64,000 nucleotides of DNA from Rhodospirillaceae bacterium (lineage in GTDB: Bacteria; Pseudomonadota; Alphaproteobacteria; Rhodospirillales; Magnetospirillaceae): positions 3,556-67,555 of the forward strand of contig JASLCK010000007.1 of assembly GCA_030151865.1 (NCBI GenBank), given 5' to 3'. The position numbers were made by a program, and so were the translations under genes. This document shows positions 38,891 to 47,076 of this stretch, in pieces. The notes under the pieces are model-generated. The model worked only from the letters and a program-made list of their open reading frames with translations. It searched no databases and was not told the origin of the DNA. The stretch's first letter is position 1. The number at the start of each line of letters is the position of its first letter.

Positions 38891-39505
38891 ATGCTTGCCC
38901 CCTTTCACTTTCTCACCCGTCTGCGCCTGGCCCTGCGGCTGCCGATCGCCCTGGCGGGGGCGTGGCTGGCCGGATTTGTCTGGTTTGCCGTCGATGTGCC
39001 GGAAAGGGTCGAAGACCCCGACACCCCCACCGACGCCATCGTGGTGTTGACCGGCGGCAGCGAACGGCTGGATACCGGCCTGTCGCTGCTGCGCCGTCAT
39101 ATGGGGCAAAAGCTGTTCGTTTCGGGGGTTTATCGCGGCGTCGATGTGGCCGAGCTGCTGCGCCTGACCCGCCAAAAGCCCGACGAAGTGGAATGCTGCA
39201 TCATTTTGGGCCACACCGCCGACAATACCCTGGGCAACGCCGCCGAAACTGCTGCCTGGATGCGCGAACAAGGGTATAAGTCGCTGCGACTGGTGACGGC
39301 CAATTATCACATGCGGCGCAGCTTGACCGAATTTCGCTATGCCATGCCCGATGTGACGATTATCGCCCACCCGGTTTTTCCCTATAAGGTAAAGCAGCGC
39401 TGGTGGCTGTGGCCGGGCACCGCCCATCTGATCGCCACCGAATATGTCAAATACCTGGGGGCCAACCTGCGCCATCTGGGCGAAATGCTGGAGGATGTTC
39501 CGTGA
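38891..39505 (+). CDS. YdcF/DUF218 family membrane-anchored protein
   Basis: A 204-residue protein with an N-terminal membrane helix (LPIALAGAWLAGFVWFAV) and a DUF218 domain: DAIVVLTGGSERLDTGLSLL, ILGHTADNTLGNAAETAAWM and LVTANYHMRRSLTEFR are the typical strands and loops. Relatives (SanA, ElyC, YdcF) act in envelope or peptidoglycan homeostasis, without agreed biochemistry. It lies between ftsX and plsC, with a 4 bp overlap into plsC. Confidence 0.92.
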   Translation: MLAPFHFLTRLRLALRLPIALAGAWLAGFVWFAVDVPERVEDPDTPTDAIVVLTGGSERLDTGLSLLRRHMGQKLFVSGVYRGVDVAELLRLTRQKPDEVECCIILGHTADNTLGNAAETAAWMREQGYKSLRLVTANYHMRRSLTEFRYAMPDVTIIAHPVFPYKVKQRWWLWPGTAHLIATEYVKYLGANLRHLGEMLEDVP

Positions 39506-40242
39506 CCGCAGTCCGTTCGCTGCTGTATCAACTGCTGTTCTTACCGTGGACGCTGGGGCTGGCCATCCTTTACCTGCCGCTGCTGCTGGGGCCGCGTCGG
39601 GTCATGCAGCGCGCCGCCGCCTTTTGGCTGACGGGGGCCTTGTGGCTGCAACGCACCATCCTGGGTCTGTCCTTTGAGGTGCGCGGGCAGGAACACCGTC
39701 CGGCAGGGGCCGCCCTGGTGGCCGCCAAACATCAGTCGGCCTGGGACACCATGATCTTTCACCGGCTGCTGAACGATCCGGCCTATATCCTGAAAAAGGA
39801 GCTGCTGTCCCTGCCCTTTATCGGCTGGTATCTGCAAAAAAGCGGTCAGGTGCCGATCGACCGCAAGGCCGGGATCAAGGCCCTGAAACTGATGGTGGAC
39901 GGGGCCAAGCAGGCCGCTGAAGAAGGCCGGACTATCGTCATCTTCCCCGAAGGCCATCGCCAGCCGCCCGGTCAGGCGGGGGAATATCATTCCGGCGTCG
40001 CCGCCCTGTATAGCGGGCTTGATCTGCCGTTGGTGCCGGTGGCGTTGAATTCCGGCCTGTTCTGGGGCCGCAATGCCTTTTTGCGCCGCCCCGGCGTCAT
40101 CACCTTGGAATTCCTGCCCGCCATCGCGCCCGGCATGAACCGCAAGCTGCTGATGGCGGAAGTGGAAAACCGCATCGAAACCGCCACCCGCGCCCTGGAA
40201 GCGGAAGCCCTGGCACGGTTTCCCCAACTGCCGAAGATTTAA
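39502..40242 (+). CDS. plsC: 1-acyl-sn-glycerol-3-phosphate acyltransferase
   Basis: A 246-residue membrane-associated acyltransferase making phosphatidate from lysophosphatidate. An N-terminal hydrophobic segment (LFLPWTLGLAILYLPLLLG) is followed by the catalytic HxxxxD motif in KHQSAWDTM and the substrate-binding FPEGHRQPPG. The GTG at 39502, overlapping the preceding stop codon (GTGA) with GGAGGAT upstream, is clearly better than the longer frame from 39403. Confidence 0.95.
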   Translation: MTAVRSLLYQLLFLPWTLGLAILYLPLLLGPRRVMQRAAAFWLTGALWLQRTILGLSFEVRGQEHRPAGAALVAAKHQSAWDTMIFHRLLNDPAYILKKELLSLPFIGWYLQKSGQVPIDRKAGIKALKLMVDGAKQAAEEGRTIVIFPEGHRQPPGQAGEYHSGVAALYSGLDLPLVPVALNSGLFWGRNAFLRRPGVITLEFLPAIAPGMNRKLLMAEVENRIETATRALEAEALARFPQLPKI

Positions 40243-40252
40243 AAATTGCCCG

Positions 40253-40278
40253 GCAAGGGGCGGAGTGCCGCCCCTTGC
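40253..40278. terminator. Hairpin between plsC and ada
   Basis: GCAAGGGGCGG / CCGCCCCTTGC, a perfect 11 bp stem with an AGTG loop, starting 10 bp after the plsC stop. It has no T-tract, so it may be a Rho-independent-like attenuator, a processing hairpin or an mRNA 3' stabiliser. Confidence 0.6.
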
Positions 40279-40335
40279 GTCCCGACATAAAATAAGCGCC
40301 GATACCCTCCTTCAATCCCAACAAGGATTCCAGGC

Positions 40336-41409
40336 ATGACCGGCACGCCCCCATCCCCCACCGATCCCCGCTGGCTGGCGGTGCGCCAACGCGACGCCGC
40401 TCAGGATGGGCAGTTCGTCTTTGCCGTCGTCACCACCGGGATTTACTGTCGCCCGTCTTGTGCGTCGCGCCCCGCCAAGCCGGAGAATATCCGCTTTTTC
40501 GACACCCCCGCCGCCGCTGCCGCCGCAGGGTTTCGCCCCTGTCGGCGCTGCCGCCCCGATGCCCAGTCCCCGGACCAGGACAATGCCCAACGCATGACGG
40601 CGCTGTGCCGTCTGTTGGATCAGGCCGACCCCATCCCCAGCTTGGCCGATTTGGCGGCGGGCGAAGGGATCAGTCCTCAGCATCTGTTGCGCCGCTTCAA
40701 GGCCGCCGTGGGCATGACGCCCCTGGCCTATGCCCGTGCGGCAAGGGCGGAACGGCTGCGCGCCGCCTTGCAAGACCCAGCCCTCAACACCAGCGTCACC
40801 GACGCCTTTTATGATGCGGGGTTCGGCTCCAGCGGGCGCTTTTATGAACAGGCCGACCGCATGCTGGGAATGACACCAAGCCAATTCCGCAAGGGCGGAC
40901 AGGGGGAAACCATCGCCTATGGCCTGGGCCAATGCTGGTTGGGCGACATTCTGGTCGCGGGCGGCAGCCGGGGCATTTGCGCCATCCTGTTGGGCGACGA
41001 CCCTGCCGCCCTGACGGCCGATTTGCGAGCGCGCTTTCCCCAAGCACGCATTGAACCGGCGAGCGAAGATTTTCAAGATTGGATGGCCCAGGCCATCGCG
41101 TTGGTGGATGACCCGCAGACGGGCCGCGCCCTGCCGCTGGACATGCGGGGCACGATCTTTCAGCACCGGGTCTGGCAAGCTTTGCTGGACATCCCGCCCG
41201 GTCAGACCACCACTTACAGCGATCTTGCCCAGCGCATCGGCCAGCCCCGCGCCGTGCGCGCCGTGGCCTCGGCTATTGCGGCCAACCCCCTGGCGGTGGC
41301 GGTGCCCTGTCATCGGGTGCTGCGTCTCGACGGTCAATGGACCGGCTATCGCTGGGGCATCGAGCGCAAACGCGCTTTGCTGCGCCGGGAAGGGGTCAAG
41401 GTGGAGTAA
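40336..41409 (+). CDS. ada: Bifunctional Ada regulator / methylated-DNA cysteine methyltransferase
   Basis: A 357-residue protein of the adaptive response to alkylation damage. The N-terminal zinc domain has the methyl-acceptor and metal cysteines in YCRPSCASR and CRRCRPD. An AraC-type helix-turn-helix spans about residues 85-180, and the C-terminal alkyltransferase has the active-site AVPCHRVL (about residue 320). Methylation of the N-terminal Cys turns E. coli Ada into an activator of ada-alkB. Just upstream, TAAGCGCC (about 40293-40300) loosely resembles the Ada A-box. It is followed 9 bp later by alkB. Confidence 0.96.
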   Translation: MTGTPPSPTDPRWLAVRQRDAAQDGQFVFAVVTTGIYCRPSCASRPAKPENIRFFDTPAAAAAAGFRPCRRCRPDAQSPDQDNAQRMTALCRLLDQADPIPSLADLAAGEGISPQHLLRRFKAAVGMTPLAYARAARAERLRAALQDPALNTSVTDAFYDAGFGSSGRFYEQADRMLGMTPSQFRKGGQGETIAYGLGQCWLGDILVAGGSRGICAILLGDDPAALTADLRARFPQARIEPASEDFQDWMAQAIALVDDPQTGRALPLDMRGTIFQHRVWQALLDIPPGQTTTYSDLAQRIGQPRAVRAVASAIAANPLAVAVPCHRVLRLDGQWTGYRWGIERKRALLRREGVKVE

Positions 41410-41418
41410 ACTGCCCCG

Positions 41419-42081
41419 ATGACTGGCGATCTGTTCGATCTGGACCCACGGCTTTTACCGCCCCGCCCCGACCGGGTGCCCCTGGGGCCGGGGGCGTTTT
41501 TGTTTCCCGGTCTGGCCCTGCCGATGGTGGAGCGCTTTTTAAGCGGGATTGAGGACATCTCGGCCCAAGCCCCGTTCCGCCATATGAGCACACCGGGCGG
41601 CAAGCCAATGTCGGTGGCCATGACCAGTTGCGGCCCGCTGGGCTGGGTCAGCGACCGACGCGGCTATCGCTATCAATCCAACGACCCAGCCAGCGGCAAA
41701 CCCTGGCCGCCGATGCCGCTGGATTGGCTGGACTTTGCCAGCCGGGCGGCGGCGCTGGCGGGGTTTTCCGGCTTTACCCCGCAAGCCTGCCTGATCAACC
41801 GCTATGATCCGGGTGCAAGATTGTCGCTGCACCAGGACCGCGACGAGCACAATCTGGCCCAGCCCATCGTTTCGGTTTCACTGGGCCTGCCCGCCATCTT
41901 CACCTTTGGCGGGCCGGAGCGGTCGGACAAAACCGTCCGCCATGCCCTGTCCCACGGTGACGTGGTGGTGTGGGGTGGGCCATCGCGGCTTTATCACCAC
42001 GCGGTGTTGCCGATCACCGAAGGCTTTCACCCAATGGTGGGGCGCTGCCGCCTGAATCTGACGTTCCGGCGTGTGGATTAA
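41419..42081 (+). CDS. alkB: Alpha-ketoglutarate-dependent DNA dealkylase AlkB
   Basis: A 220-residue Fe(II)/2-oxoglutarate dioxygenase removing 1-methyladenine and 3-methylcytosine lesions. Visible are the HxD iron motif (LSLHQDRDE, about residue 135), substrate-pocket segments PLGWVSDRRGYRY and INRYDPGARLSLH, the second iron His (YHHAVLPIT) and the 2-oxoglutarate-binding Arg pair near the end (GRCRLNLTFRR). It is in an operon with ada. Confidence 0.96.
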   Translation: MTGDLFDLDPRLLPPRPDRVPLGPGAFLFPGLALPMVERFLSGIEDISAQAPFRHMSTPGGKPMSVAMTSCGPLGWVSDRRGYRYQSNDPASGKPWPPMPLDWLDFASRAAALAGFSGFTPQACLINRYDPGARLSLHQDRDEHNLAQPIVSVSLGLPAIFTFGGPERSDKTVRHALSHGDVVVWGGPSRLYHHAVLPITEGFHPMVGRCRLNLTFRRVD

Positions 42082-42091
42082 ATTTTATCTC

Positions 42092-42158
42092 TGTGGAAAA
42101 CTTTGTGCACAAGGACGGAAAACCGCCATTTTTACCCCTGCGGGGAAGACGGGGATAA
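42092..42158. promoter_or_regulatory. Possible DnaA-box cluster upstream of nrdJ
   Basis: TGTGGAAAA (42092-42100, reverse complement TTTTCCACA) fits a relaxed DnaA box TTWTNCACA. The palindrome TTGTGCACAA (42103-42112) is one mismatch from the box on each strand, and GGGGATAA (42151-42158) is a weak third copy. DnaA control of ribonucleotide reductase genes is known in E. coli; here it is only inferred. No NrdR-box or cobalamin riboswitch pattern was found. Confidence 0.3.
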
Positions 42159-42267
42159 CTTCGTTTCATGCCTTGTTTCAAGGACTTGCCCGATGGCATG
42201 GATGTGGAGACATGGCTGGGACGCAAACCTTGACCCCGACGGCCCCACCTACTAGATTGCGTGGAAA

Positions 42268-42285
42268 GGGGCCCTTCGAGGCCCC
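42268..42285. repeat. Hairpin in the nrdJ leader
   Basis: GGGGCC-CTTCGA-GGCCCC, a 6 bp stem ending 39 bp before the nrdJ start codon. There is no T-run. It may be a leader structure. Confidence 0.4.
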
Positions 42286-42324
42286 ATATCTTCTTCCATA
42301 CAGCTTATTCTCGGAGCGCATTCG

Positions 42325-44709
42325 ATGACGCAGGTGGCCCCCATTTCGCAACAGATTTGGGACATGAAATACCGGCTGAAGACGCCGGACGGCGGGATTG
42401 TGGATAAAACCGTCGAAGACACCTGGGAGCGCATCGCCAAAGCCCTGGCGCAGGCCGAAGACCCCAAGGTTCGCGCCCGCCATCAGGGCGTCTTCAAGGA
42501 CGCTTTGCAGGACTTCCAGTTCCTGCCCGCCGGGCGCATCGTCTCGGGCGCGGGAACGGCGCGCAAGGTCACGCTGTTCAATTGCTTCGTCATGGGCGAC
42601 ATCCCCGACGATATGAGCGGCATCTTCGAACATCTGAAGGAAGCCACCGTCACCATGCAGCAGGGCGGCGGCATCGGTTATGACTTCTCGACCCTGCGTC
42701 CCAAGGGTGCGCCGGTCAAGGGCGTGGGGGCAGATGCGTCCGGCCCGCTGTCCTTCATGGATGTCTGGGACGCCATGTGCCGCACCATCATGAGCGCTGG
42801 CGCCCGGCGCGGCGCGATGATGGCCACCATGCGCTGCGACCATCCCGACATCGAAGCCTTTATCGACGCCAAGCGCACCGCCGGCCGGTTGCGCATGTTC
42901 AATCTGTCGGTGCTGGTGACCGATCCCTTCATGGAAGCGGTCAAGAAGGACGAAGCGTGGGAACTGAAGTTCAACGGCACGGTCTTTAGGAGCCTGCCCG
43001 CGCGCGAATTGTGGAACAAGATCATGCAGGCAACCTATGCCTATGCCGAACCGGGCGTGATCTTCATCGACCGCATCAACCGCCTGAACAACCTCTATTA
43101 CACCGAGACCATCCACGCCACCAACCCGTGCGGCGAACAGCCCCTGCCGCCCTATGGCGTCTGCCTGCTGGGTTCGGTCAATCTGGCGCGTCTGGTGGAC
43201 AATCCCTTCGAGGAAACCGCCGCGCTGAACGAGGAAAAGCTGGCGCATCTGGTGCGGACCGCCGTGCGCATGATGGACAACGTCATCGACGTTTCCAACT
43301 TCCCGTTGCCGCAGCATCGCCGCGAAGCCGAAAGCAAGCGCCGCATCGGCCTGGGCATCACCGGTCTGGCCGACGCCCTGATCATGTGCCGCGCCCGTTA
43401 CGGGGCCAAGGAAGCGGTGCGTCTGACCGACCGCTGGATGCGCCTGTTGCGCCGCGAAGCCTATCTGGCCTCGACCGAACTGGCCGCGGAAAAGGGCTCG
43501 TTCCCGCTTTATGACGCCGAAAAATATCTGGCGGGCGAAAACATCCGCGACCTGGAACAAGACGTTCAGGACGCCATCCGCAAGCACGGCATCCGCAACG
43601 CCCTGCTGACCTCGATCGCGCCGACCGGCACCATTTCGCTCTATGCCGACAATGTGTCTTCGGGGCTGGAACCGGTGTTCAGCTTCAGCTACACCCGCGC
43701 CGTCCTGATGCCCGACGGCACCCGCAAGGAAGAAGAAGTCAGCGATTACGCGGTGCGTCTGTTCCGCCGCCTGAAGGGTGAAAACACCCCGCTGCCCGCT
43801 TACTTCGTCGATGCCCAGACCCTGGCCCCGGCGGACCATGTGGCCATGCAGGCGGTGGTGCAGAAATATATCGACAGCTCGATTTCCAAGACCATCAACG
43901 TCCCGGAAAGCATCGCGTTCGAAGACTTCAAGAACGTCTACATGCAGGCCTATGACCAGGGCTGCAAGGGCTGCACCACCTATCGCCCCAACGACATCAC
44001 CGGGTCCGTCCTGGAAGTCAAAAAGGACGACAAGCCCAAGGCCGACGCCAAGAAGGACGAAGCCCAGGCCGAGCTGCCGCTGGAACCGGGCCGCGTTCTG
44101 CCGTCGGACCAGTACGATGCGGGTGTCGTGCATCTGACCCAGCCGCTGAACCGGCCGGAAGAACTGCCGGGCAACACCTATAAGGTCCGTTGGCCCGACA
44201 GCGACCACGCCATGTACATCACCATCAACGATGTCCTGCAAGACGGTCGCCGCCGTCCGTTCGAAGTGTTCATCAATTCCAAGAACATGGACCACTTCGC
44301 CTGGACCGTGGCGCTGACCCGCATGATCTCGGCAGTGTTCCGCCGTGGCGGCGACGTCGCCTTTGTGGTCGAGGAACTGAAGGCCGTCTTTGATCCGCGC
44401 GGCGGGCAATGGATGGGCGGCAAATATGTGCCGTCGCTGCTGGCCGCCATCGGCGACGTCATCGAACGCCACATGGTCAGCATCGGCTTCCTGGAAGACC
44501 CCAACGCCGAACGCGAGGAAATGCTGGCCGCGCAAAAGTTGGCCAAGGCCGAAGCCGCCGAGGTCAAGGCCGCCGCCATCAGCTTTACCCCGGTCAAGAC
44601 CGGCACGTCGTCGATGCTGCGCAGTTGCCCGCAATGCCACCAGCCCACCCTGATGCGTCAGGAAGGCTGCGACAGTTGCACCAGCTGCGGCTATTCCAAG
44701 TGCGGCTGA
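42325..44709 (+). CDS. nrdJ: Adenosylcobalamin-dependent (class II) ribonucleotide reductase
   Basis: A 794-residue enzyme reducing ribonucleotides to deoxyribonucleotides with coenzyme B12 and no need for oxygen. The family's first active-site region is LFNCFVMGDIPDD. The finger loop TIHATNPCGEQPLPPYGVCL holds the radical-cysteine region, and APTGTISLYADNVSSGLEPV is the C-terminal barrel signature. Next come a TSCPD-type domain (about residues 610-710) and a C-terminal zinc ribbon (CPQCHQ..CDSCTSCGYSKCG) that carries the redox cysteines. The foreign cassette follows 32 bp after the stop codon. Confidence 0.96.
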   Translation: MTQVAPISQQIWDMKYRLKTPDGGIVDKTVEDTWERIAKALAQAEDPKVRARHQGVFKDALQDFQFLPAGRIVSGAGTARKVTLFNCFVMGDIPDDMSGIFEHLKEATVTMQQGGGIGYDFSTLRPKGAPVKGVGADASGPLSFMDVWDAMCRTIMSAGARRGAMMATMRCDHPDIEAFIDAKRTAGRLRMFNLSVLVTDPFMEAVKKDEAWELKFNGTVFRSLPARELWNKIMQATYAYAEPGVIFIDRINRLNNLYYTETIHATNPCGEQPLPPYGVCLLGSVNLARLVDNPFEETAALNEEKLAHLVRTAVRMMDNVIDVSNFPLPQHRREAESKRRIGLGITGLADALIMCRARYGAKEAVRLTDRWMRLLRREAYLASTELAAEKGSFPLYDAEKYLAGENIRDLEQDVQDAIRKHGIRNALLTSIAPTGTISLYADNVSSGLEPVFSFSYTRAVLMPDGTRKEEEVSDYAVRLFRRLKGENTPLPAYFVDAQTLAPADHVAMQAVVQKYIDSSISKTINVPESIAFEDFKNVYMQAYDQGCKGCTTYRPNDITGSVLEVKKDDKPKADAKKDEAQAELPLEPGRVLPSDQYDAGVVHLTQPLNRPEELPGNTYKVRWPDSDHAMYITINDVLQDGRRRPFEVFINSKNMDHFAWTVALTRMISAVFRRGGDVAFVVEELKAVFDPRGGQWMGGKYVPSLLAAIGDVIERHMVSIGFLEDPNAEREEMLAAQKLAKAEAAEVKAAAISFTPVKTGTSSMLRSCPQCHQPTLMRQEGCDSCTSCGYSKCG

Positions 44710-44751
44710 TCGTCAGCCGACCTGCCGATCCCCGATAAAGGGTGTCGGTTT

Positions 44752-44813
44752 GCACATAAGCTGAGAATTGCACCTCGTAAACCGAGAATTAACACCCCAT
44801 AAAACGAGAACTT
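44752..44813 (-). repeat. Left-end triple repeat of the cassette
   Basis: Three direct repeats: GCACATAAGCTGAGAATT (44752-44769), CTCGTAAACCGAGAATT (44774-44790) and CCCATAAAACGAGAACTT (44797-44813), spaced 21-22 bp. They are the mirror image of the repeats at 46936-47037. Confidence 0.8.
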
Positions 44814-44822
44814 TGCGTGACA

Positions 44823-44848
44823 CGAAAGGGGCCGAATGGCCCCTTTCG
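44823..44848. terminator. Strong hairpin inside the left end of the cassette
   Basis: CGAAAGGGGCC / GGCCCCTTTCG, an 11 bp perfect stem with a GAAT loop, 10 bp inside the left repeats. It could insulate the cassette from nrdJ transcription. No T-run follows, so efficiency as a terminator is uncertain. Confidence 0.6.
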
Positions 44849-45123
44849 GATTCCTAGCATGATCAAATCTACCACTAAGGCTGAGGTACGCTTTTGGTCT
44901 GCACAAAATCTTCCAAAGTCTCAGCTACAACTGGGTCAGAATAAAAATGTTCCTATAAAACCCGCAACCTTCCACGATGGCACGCTTATTGGGTTGCCCA
45001 CCAACCATCCACAACAACAAAATATCCTGACGTCTGATCTCCAGAAGAGGATGTTTCCGTTGTAGGATAGATTCGATATGTTGAGGTCAGTTGCCCAGCG
45101 ATTTGTCGCAGATAAATAAGTGA

Positions 45124-45342
45124 GCGCGGCGTGGAGCTGATTATCAAGAGAAAGCGGCAGAGCTTTTGCGTCAGATGGGCTTCGACACCACTGTCGCGAG
45201 AATTCTCGAAGGTGCGCGCGGGAAGCATGAAGTCGATATAGTTGCGCGGACCACCTTAGGCAACGAGGCCACAATACAGATCATAGCGTGCAAGCACCGG
45301 AAGTCGAGCACAACCATGCATACACCAATTGACCTTCTATGA
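45124..45342 (+). pseudogene. Mrr-like restriction endonuclease fragment
   Basis: A frame of about 72 codons follows an in-frame TGA at 45121-45123 with no convincing start codon, and ends at TGA 45340-45342, 28 bp before the dGTPase start. It contains DYQEKAAELLRQMGF, then HEVDIVART and IQIIACKHRKSS. This matches the N-terminal helix, the D..(E/Q)xK nuclease strand and the CKHR tail of Mrr-type PD-(D/E)XK nucleases. The usual acidic or Gln residue two before the Lys is Ala here. It looks like a truncated, probably inactive remnant; a short accessory protein cannot be excluded. Confidence 0.55.
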
Positions 45343-45370
45343 TATGGTCTTCTTAGAAGATAGGGGGAAT

Positions 45371-46717
45371 ATGGTCATGGTTTGGCTTGAGCGGCGGTCC
45401 GGATGGCAGAAAAAAGCCCAGGACGCTCGTACACCTGGTGATGTCGATTACGGTCGCGTGATCCATTCCGCTTCGTTCAGAAGACTGCAAGGCAAGACCC
45501 AGATCCTCAATCTGGGTGATAGCGATTTCTATCGCACAAGGCTGACACACTCCCTCGAGGTTGCCCAAATTGCAGCGGGCCTCAGCTCTCAATTGGGTCA
45601 CAACTTCCCCGATCACGAAGCAACCAATTACATTCCGGACCGCAGCATGATGCAGGCCATTGCTTGCACACATGACCTTGGCCATCCGCCGTTTGGTCAC
45701 GGTGGGGAAGTGGCACTGAATTACTGCATGCGGGAAAATGGTGGCTTCGAAGGAAATGGGCAGACTCTTCGCATTCTCTCAAGATTGGAGAAGTTCTCCG
45801 AAGCCAATGGAGCAGATCTTTCCCGCGAGGCATTGCTTGGCGTTTTGAAATACCCTGTGGCCTATGGCGTCGCTGTAAATCCAAAAATCGTTCCGAGAAT
45901 GCTTGCGGACACTAGTGGCACCCCGCTGCTCGACCGTAAGTCCTCCAAGCCGCCCAAATGCTACATGGATAGCGAGGCGGATGTTGTCTCTTGGTTGCTT
46001 GAGCCGCTTTCTGAAAATGACCGAGCTCTCTTTCAGGCTATTGACCCAGAGCTGGGCAAGCACGCGAAGGCGCGGCATAAGTCATTCGCTTGCAGCATCA
46101 TGGACCTCGCCGACGATATAAGTTTCGGCATCCATGACATGGAGGATGCACTGGCCTTGCGGTTAGTAGACGAAGACGGCTTTCGCCGACACGTAACTCC
46201 GAAGAATTGTGAAGGATTGCTCGACTATCTCAACTCGAACTATCCTGGCCAATATGGAAACGACGTCTATGAAGGCCTCAGAGGGCGACTTTTTGCTGGA
46301 GGCTCCGAGCGAAAGCACCAGATCAATCGAATCCTGAATTTTGTTATACCGAGCGTAGAGATTGCGAAGCTTGATGAATTTGAGGAACCGCGCCTTCGCT
46401 ATCGCGCTCAGCTCCCTGAGCCAGTCACCCGCTTTGTCAAAGCAGTAAGGGACTTCATTCGTGAAGAGGTCATACTAAATCCGAGCGTCCAGCATCTAGA
46501 ATTCAAGGGTCAGATGATGGTCATTTCGGTGTTTGAGGTTTTGAGGTCTGATCCAAAAAGTTTCCTGCCACCCGATATTTTCGCCAAATATGAGCGTAGC
46601 TCCGACCCACAGCGCGATATCTGCGACTATGTTGCGGGAATGACAGACACCTATCTATTGAAAACATATGAGCGCCTTTTTGCACAAAGGATTGGCTCCG
46701 TCTTCGATAAGCTCTAG
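45371..46717 (+). CDS. dgt: HD-domain deoxyguanosinetriphosphate triphosphohydrolase (dGTPase)
   Basis: A 448-residue enzyme expected to hydrolyse dGTP (or other dNTPs) to the nucleoside and triphosphate. The HD metal site is intact: H60 in RTRLTHSLEVA, H101-D102 in ACTHDLGHPPFGH and D245 in SIMDLADDISFG. N-terminal RVIHSASFRRLQGKTQ is the dGTPase family signature. The frame opens at 45329, but the ATG at 45371 has AGGGGG just upstream. Codon use is clearly less GC-rich than in neighbouring genes. It is the only intact gene in a repeat-bounded cassette. Cassette-borne dGTPases can act as anti-phage dNTP-depleting enzymes; a housekeeping role is the alternative. Confidence 0.9.
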   Translation: MVMVWLERRSGWQKKAQDARTPGDVDYGRVIHSASFRRLQGKTQILNLGDSDFYRTRLTHSLEVAQIAAGLSSQLGHNFPDHEATNYIPDRSMMQAIACTHDLGHPPFGHGGEVALNYCMRENGGFEGNGQTLRILSRLEKFSEANGADLSREALLGVLKYPVAYGVAVNPKIVPRMLADTSGTPLLDRKSSKPPKCYMDSEADVVSWLLEPLSENDRALFQAIDPELGKHAKARHKSFACSIMDLADDISFGIHDMEDALALRLVDEDGFRRHVTPKNCEGLLDYLNSNYPGQYGNDVYEGLRGRLFAGGSERKHQINRILNFVIPSVEIAKLDEFEEPRLRYRAQLPEPVTRFVKAVRDFIREEVILNPSVQHLEFKGQMMVISVFEVLRSDPKSFLPPDIFAKYERSSDPQRDICDYVAGMTDTYLLKTYERLFAQRIGSVFDKL

Positions 46718-46935
46718 CTGAAAGCCCGCCTTCGGGCCGTGGGGCGTCTTGTTCGGTTTTGCCTCTCAAGCGCCAAACGGAGCCCGTCGGCTGTCGGCCC
46801 CATGGGACTACCTCGCGCCTTTTTGGGCCGTCTAGGCACCTCGGGCGCGGCCTGTGAAGCGGACTTGCCCAACCATCAGGAAAGGCGAGAAAGGGTGGAT
46901 TTCAATCCATCCTCTGGTGAGCGCTCTAGAGAAGA

Positions 46936-47037
46936 AATTCTCATCTTTCATGCAACCTTTCACGGGAATTCTCATTTAATGCGGGGCGGTGAGCGATGGA
47001 TGGCAATGAAGCTGGAGCGGCGATTCTCGTCTTATGC
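46936..47037 (+). repeat. Right-end triple repeat of the cassette
   Basis: Three copies in the orientation opposite to the left end: AATTCTCATCTTTCATGC (46936-46953), AATTCTCATTTAATGC (46967-46982) and GATTCTCGTCTTATGC (47022-47037). Spacing (31 and 55 bp) is wider than on the left, an asymmetry also seen in known transposons with multi-site ends. Confidence 0.78.
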
Positions 47038-47076
47038 TAAAATCGAGAAAAAGGACAAACGACAAGCCAAGACGGT

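Larger units (their letters stand above)
44742..47049. mobile_element. Transposase-less mobile cassette carrying a dGTPase
   Basis: A segment of about 2.3 kb, visibly less GC-rich than its neighbours. Each end carries three degenerate copies of a 16-18 bp motif (consensus near CATAAAMCGAGAATT) in mirrored orientation. The outermost copies are imperfect terminal inverted repeats: left TGTCGGTTTGCACATAAG against right (reverse complement) TCTCGATTTTAGCATAAG. AAAGG occurs immediately outside both (44737-44741 and 47050-47054), a possible 5 bp target duplication. Several transposase-binding repeats per end is an IS21/Tn7-like architecture, but the family is not certain. No transposase gene is inside, so any movement would need an enzyme in trans. 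Contents: an Mrr-like nuclease remnant and an HD-domain dGTPase. Confidence 0.75.

Noticed and set aside
42082..42324. Search for a cobalamin riboswitch or NrdR box upstream of nrdJ
   Set aside because: The 243 bp leader shows no B12-box-like core and no NrdR-type palindrome.
44817..45065. 82-codon frame inside the left part of the cassette
   Set aside because: It starts within the repeat/hairpin region without a ribosome site, and the translation resembles no family. More likely non-coding or decayed DNA.
45197..45208. Palindrome CGAGAATTCTCG similar to the cassette repeats
   Set aside because: It is inside the nuclease fragment, encodes conserved-looking residues and lacks the CATAA part of the repeat.
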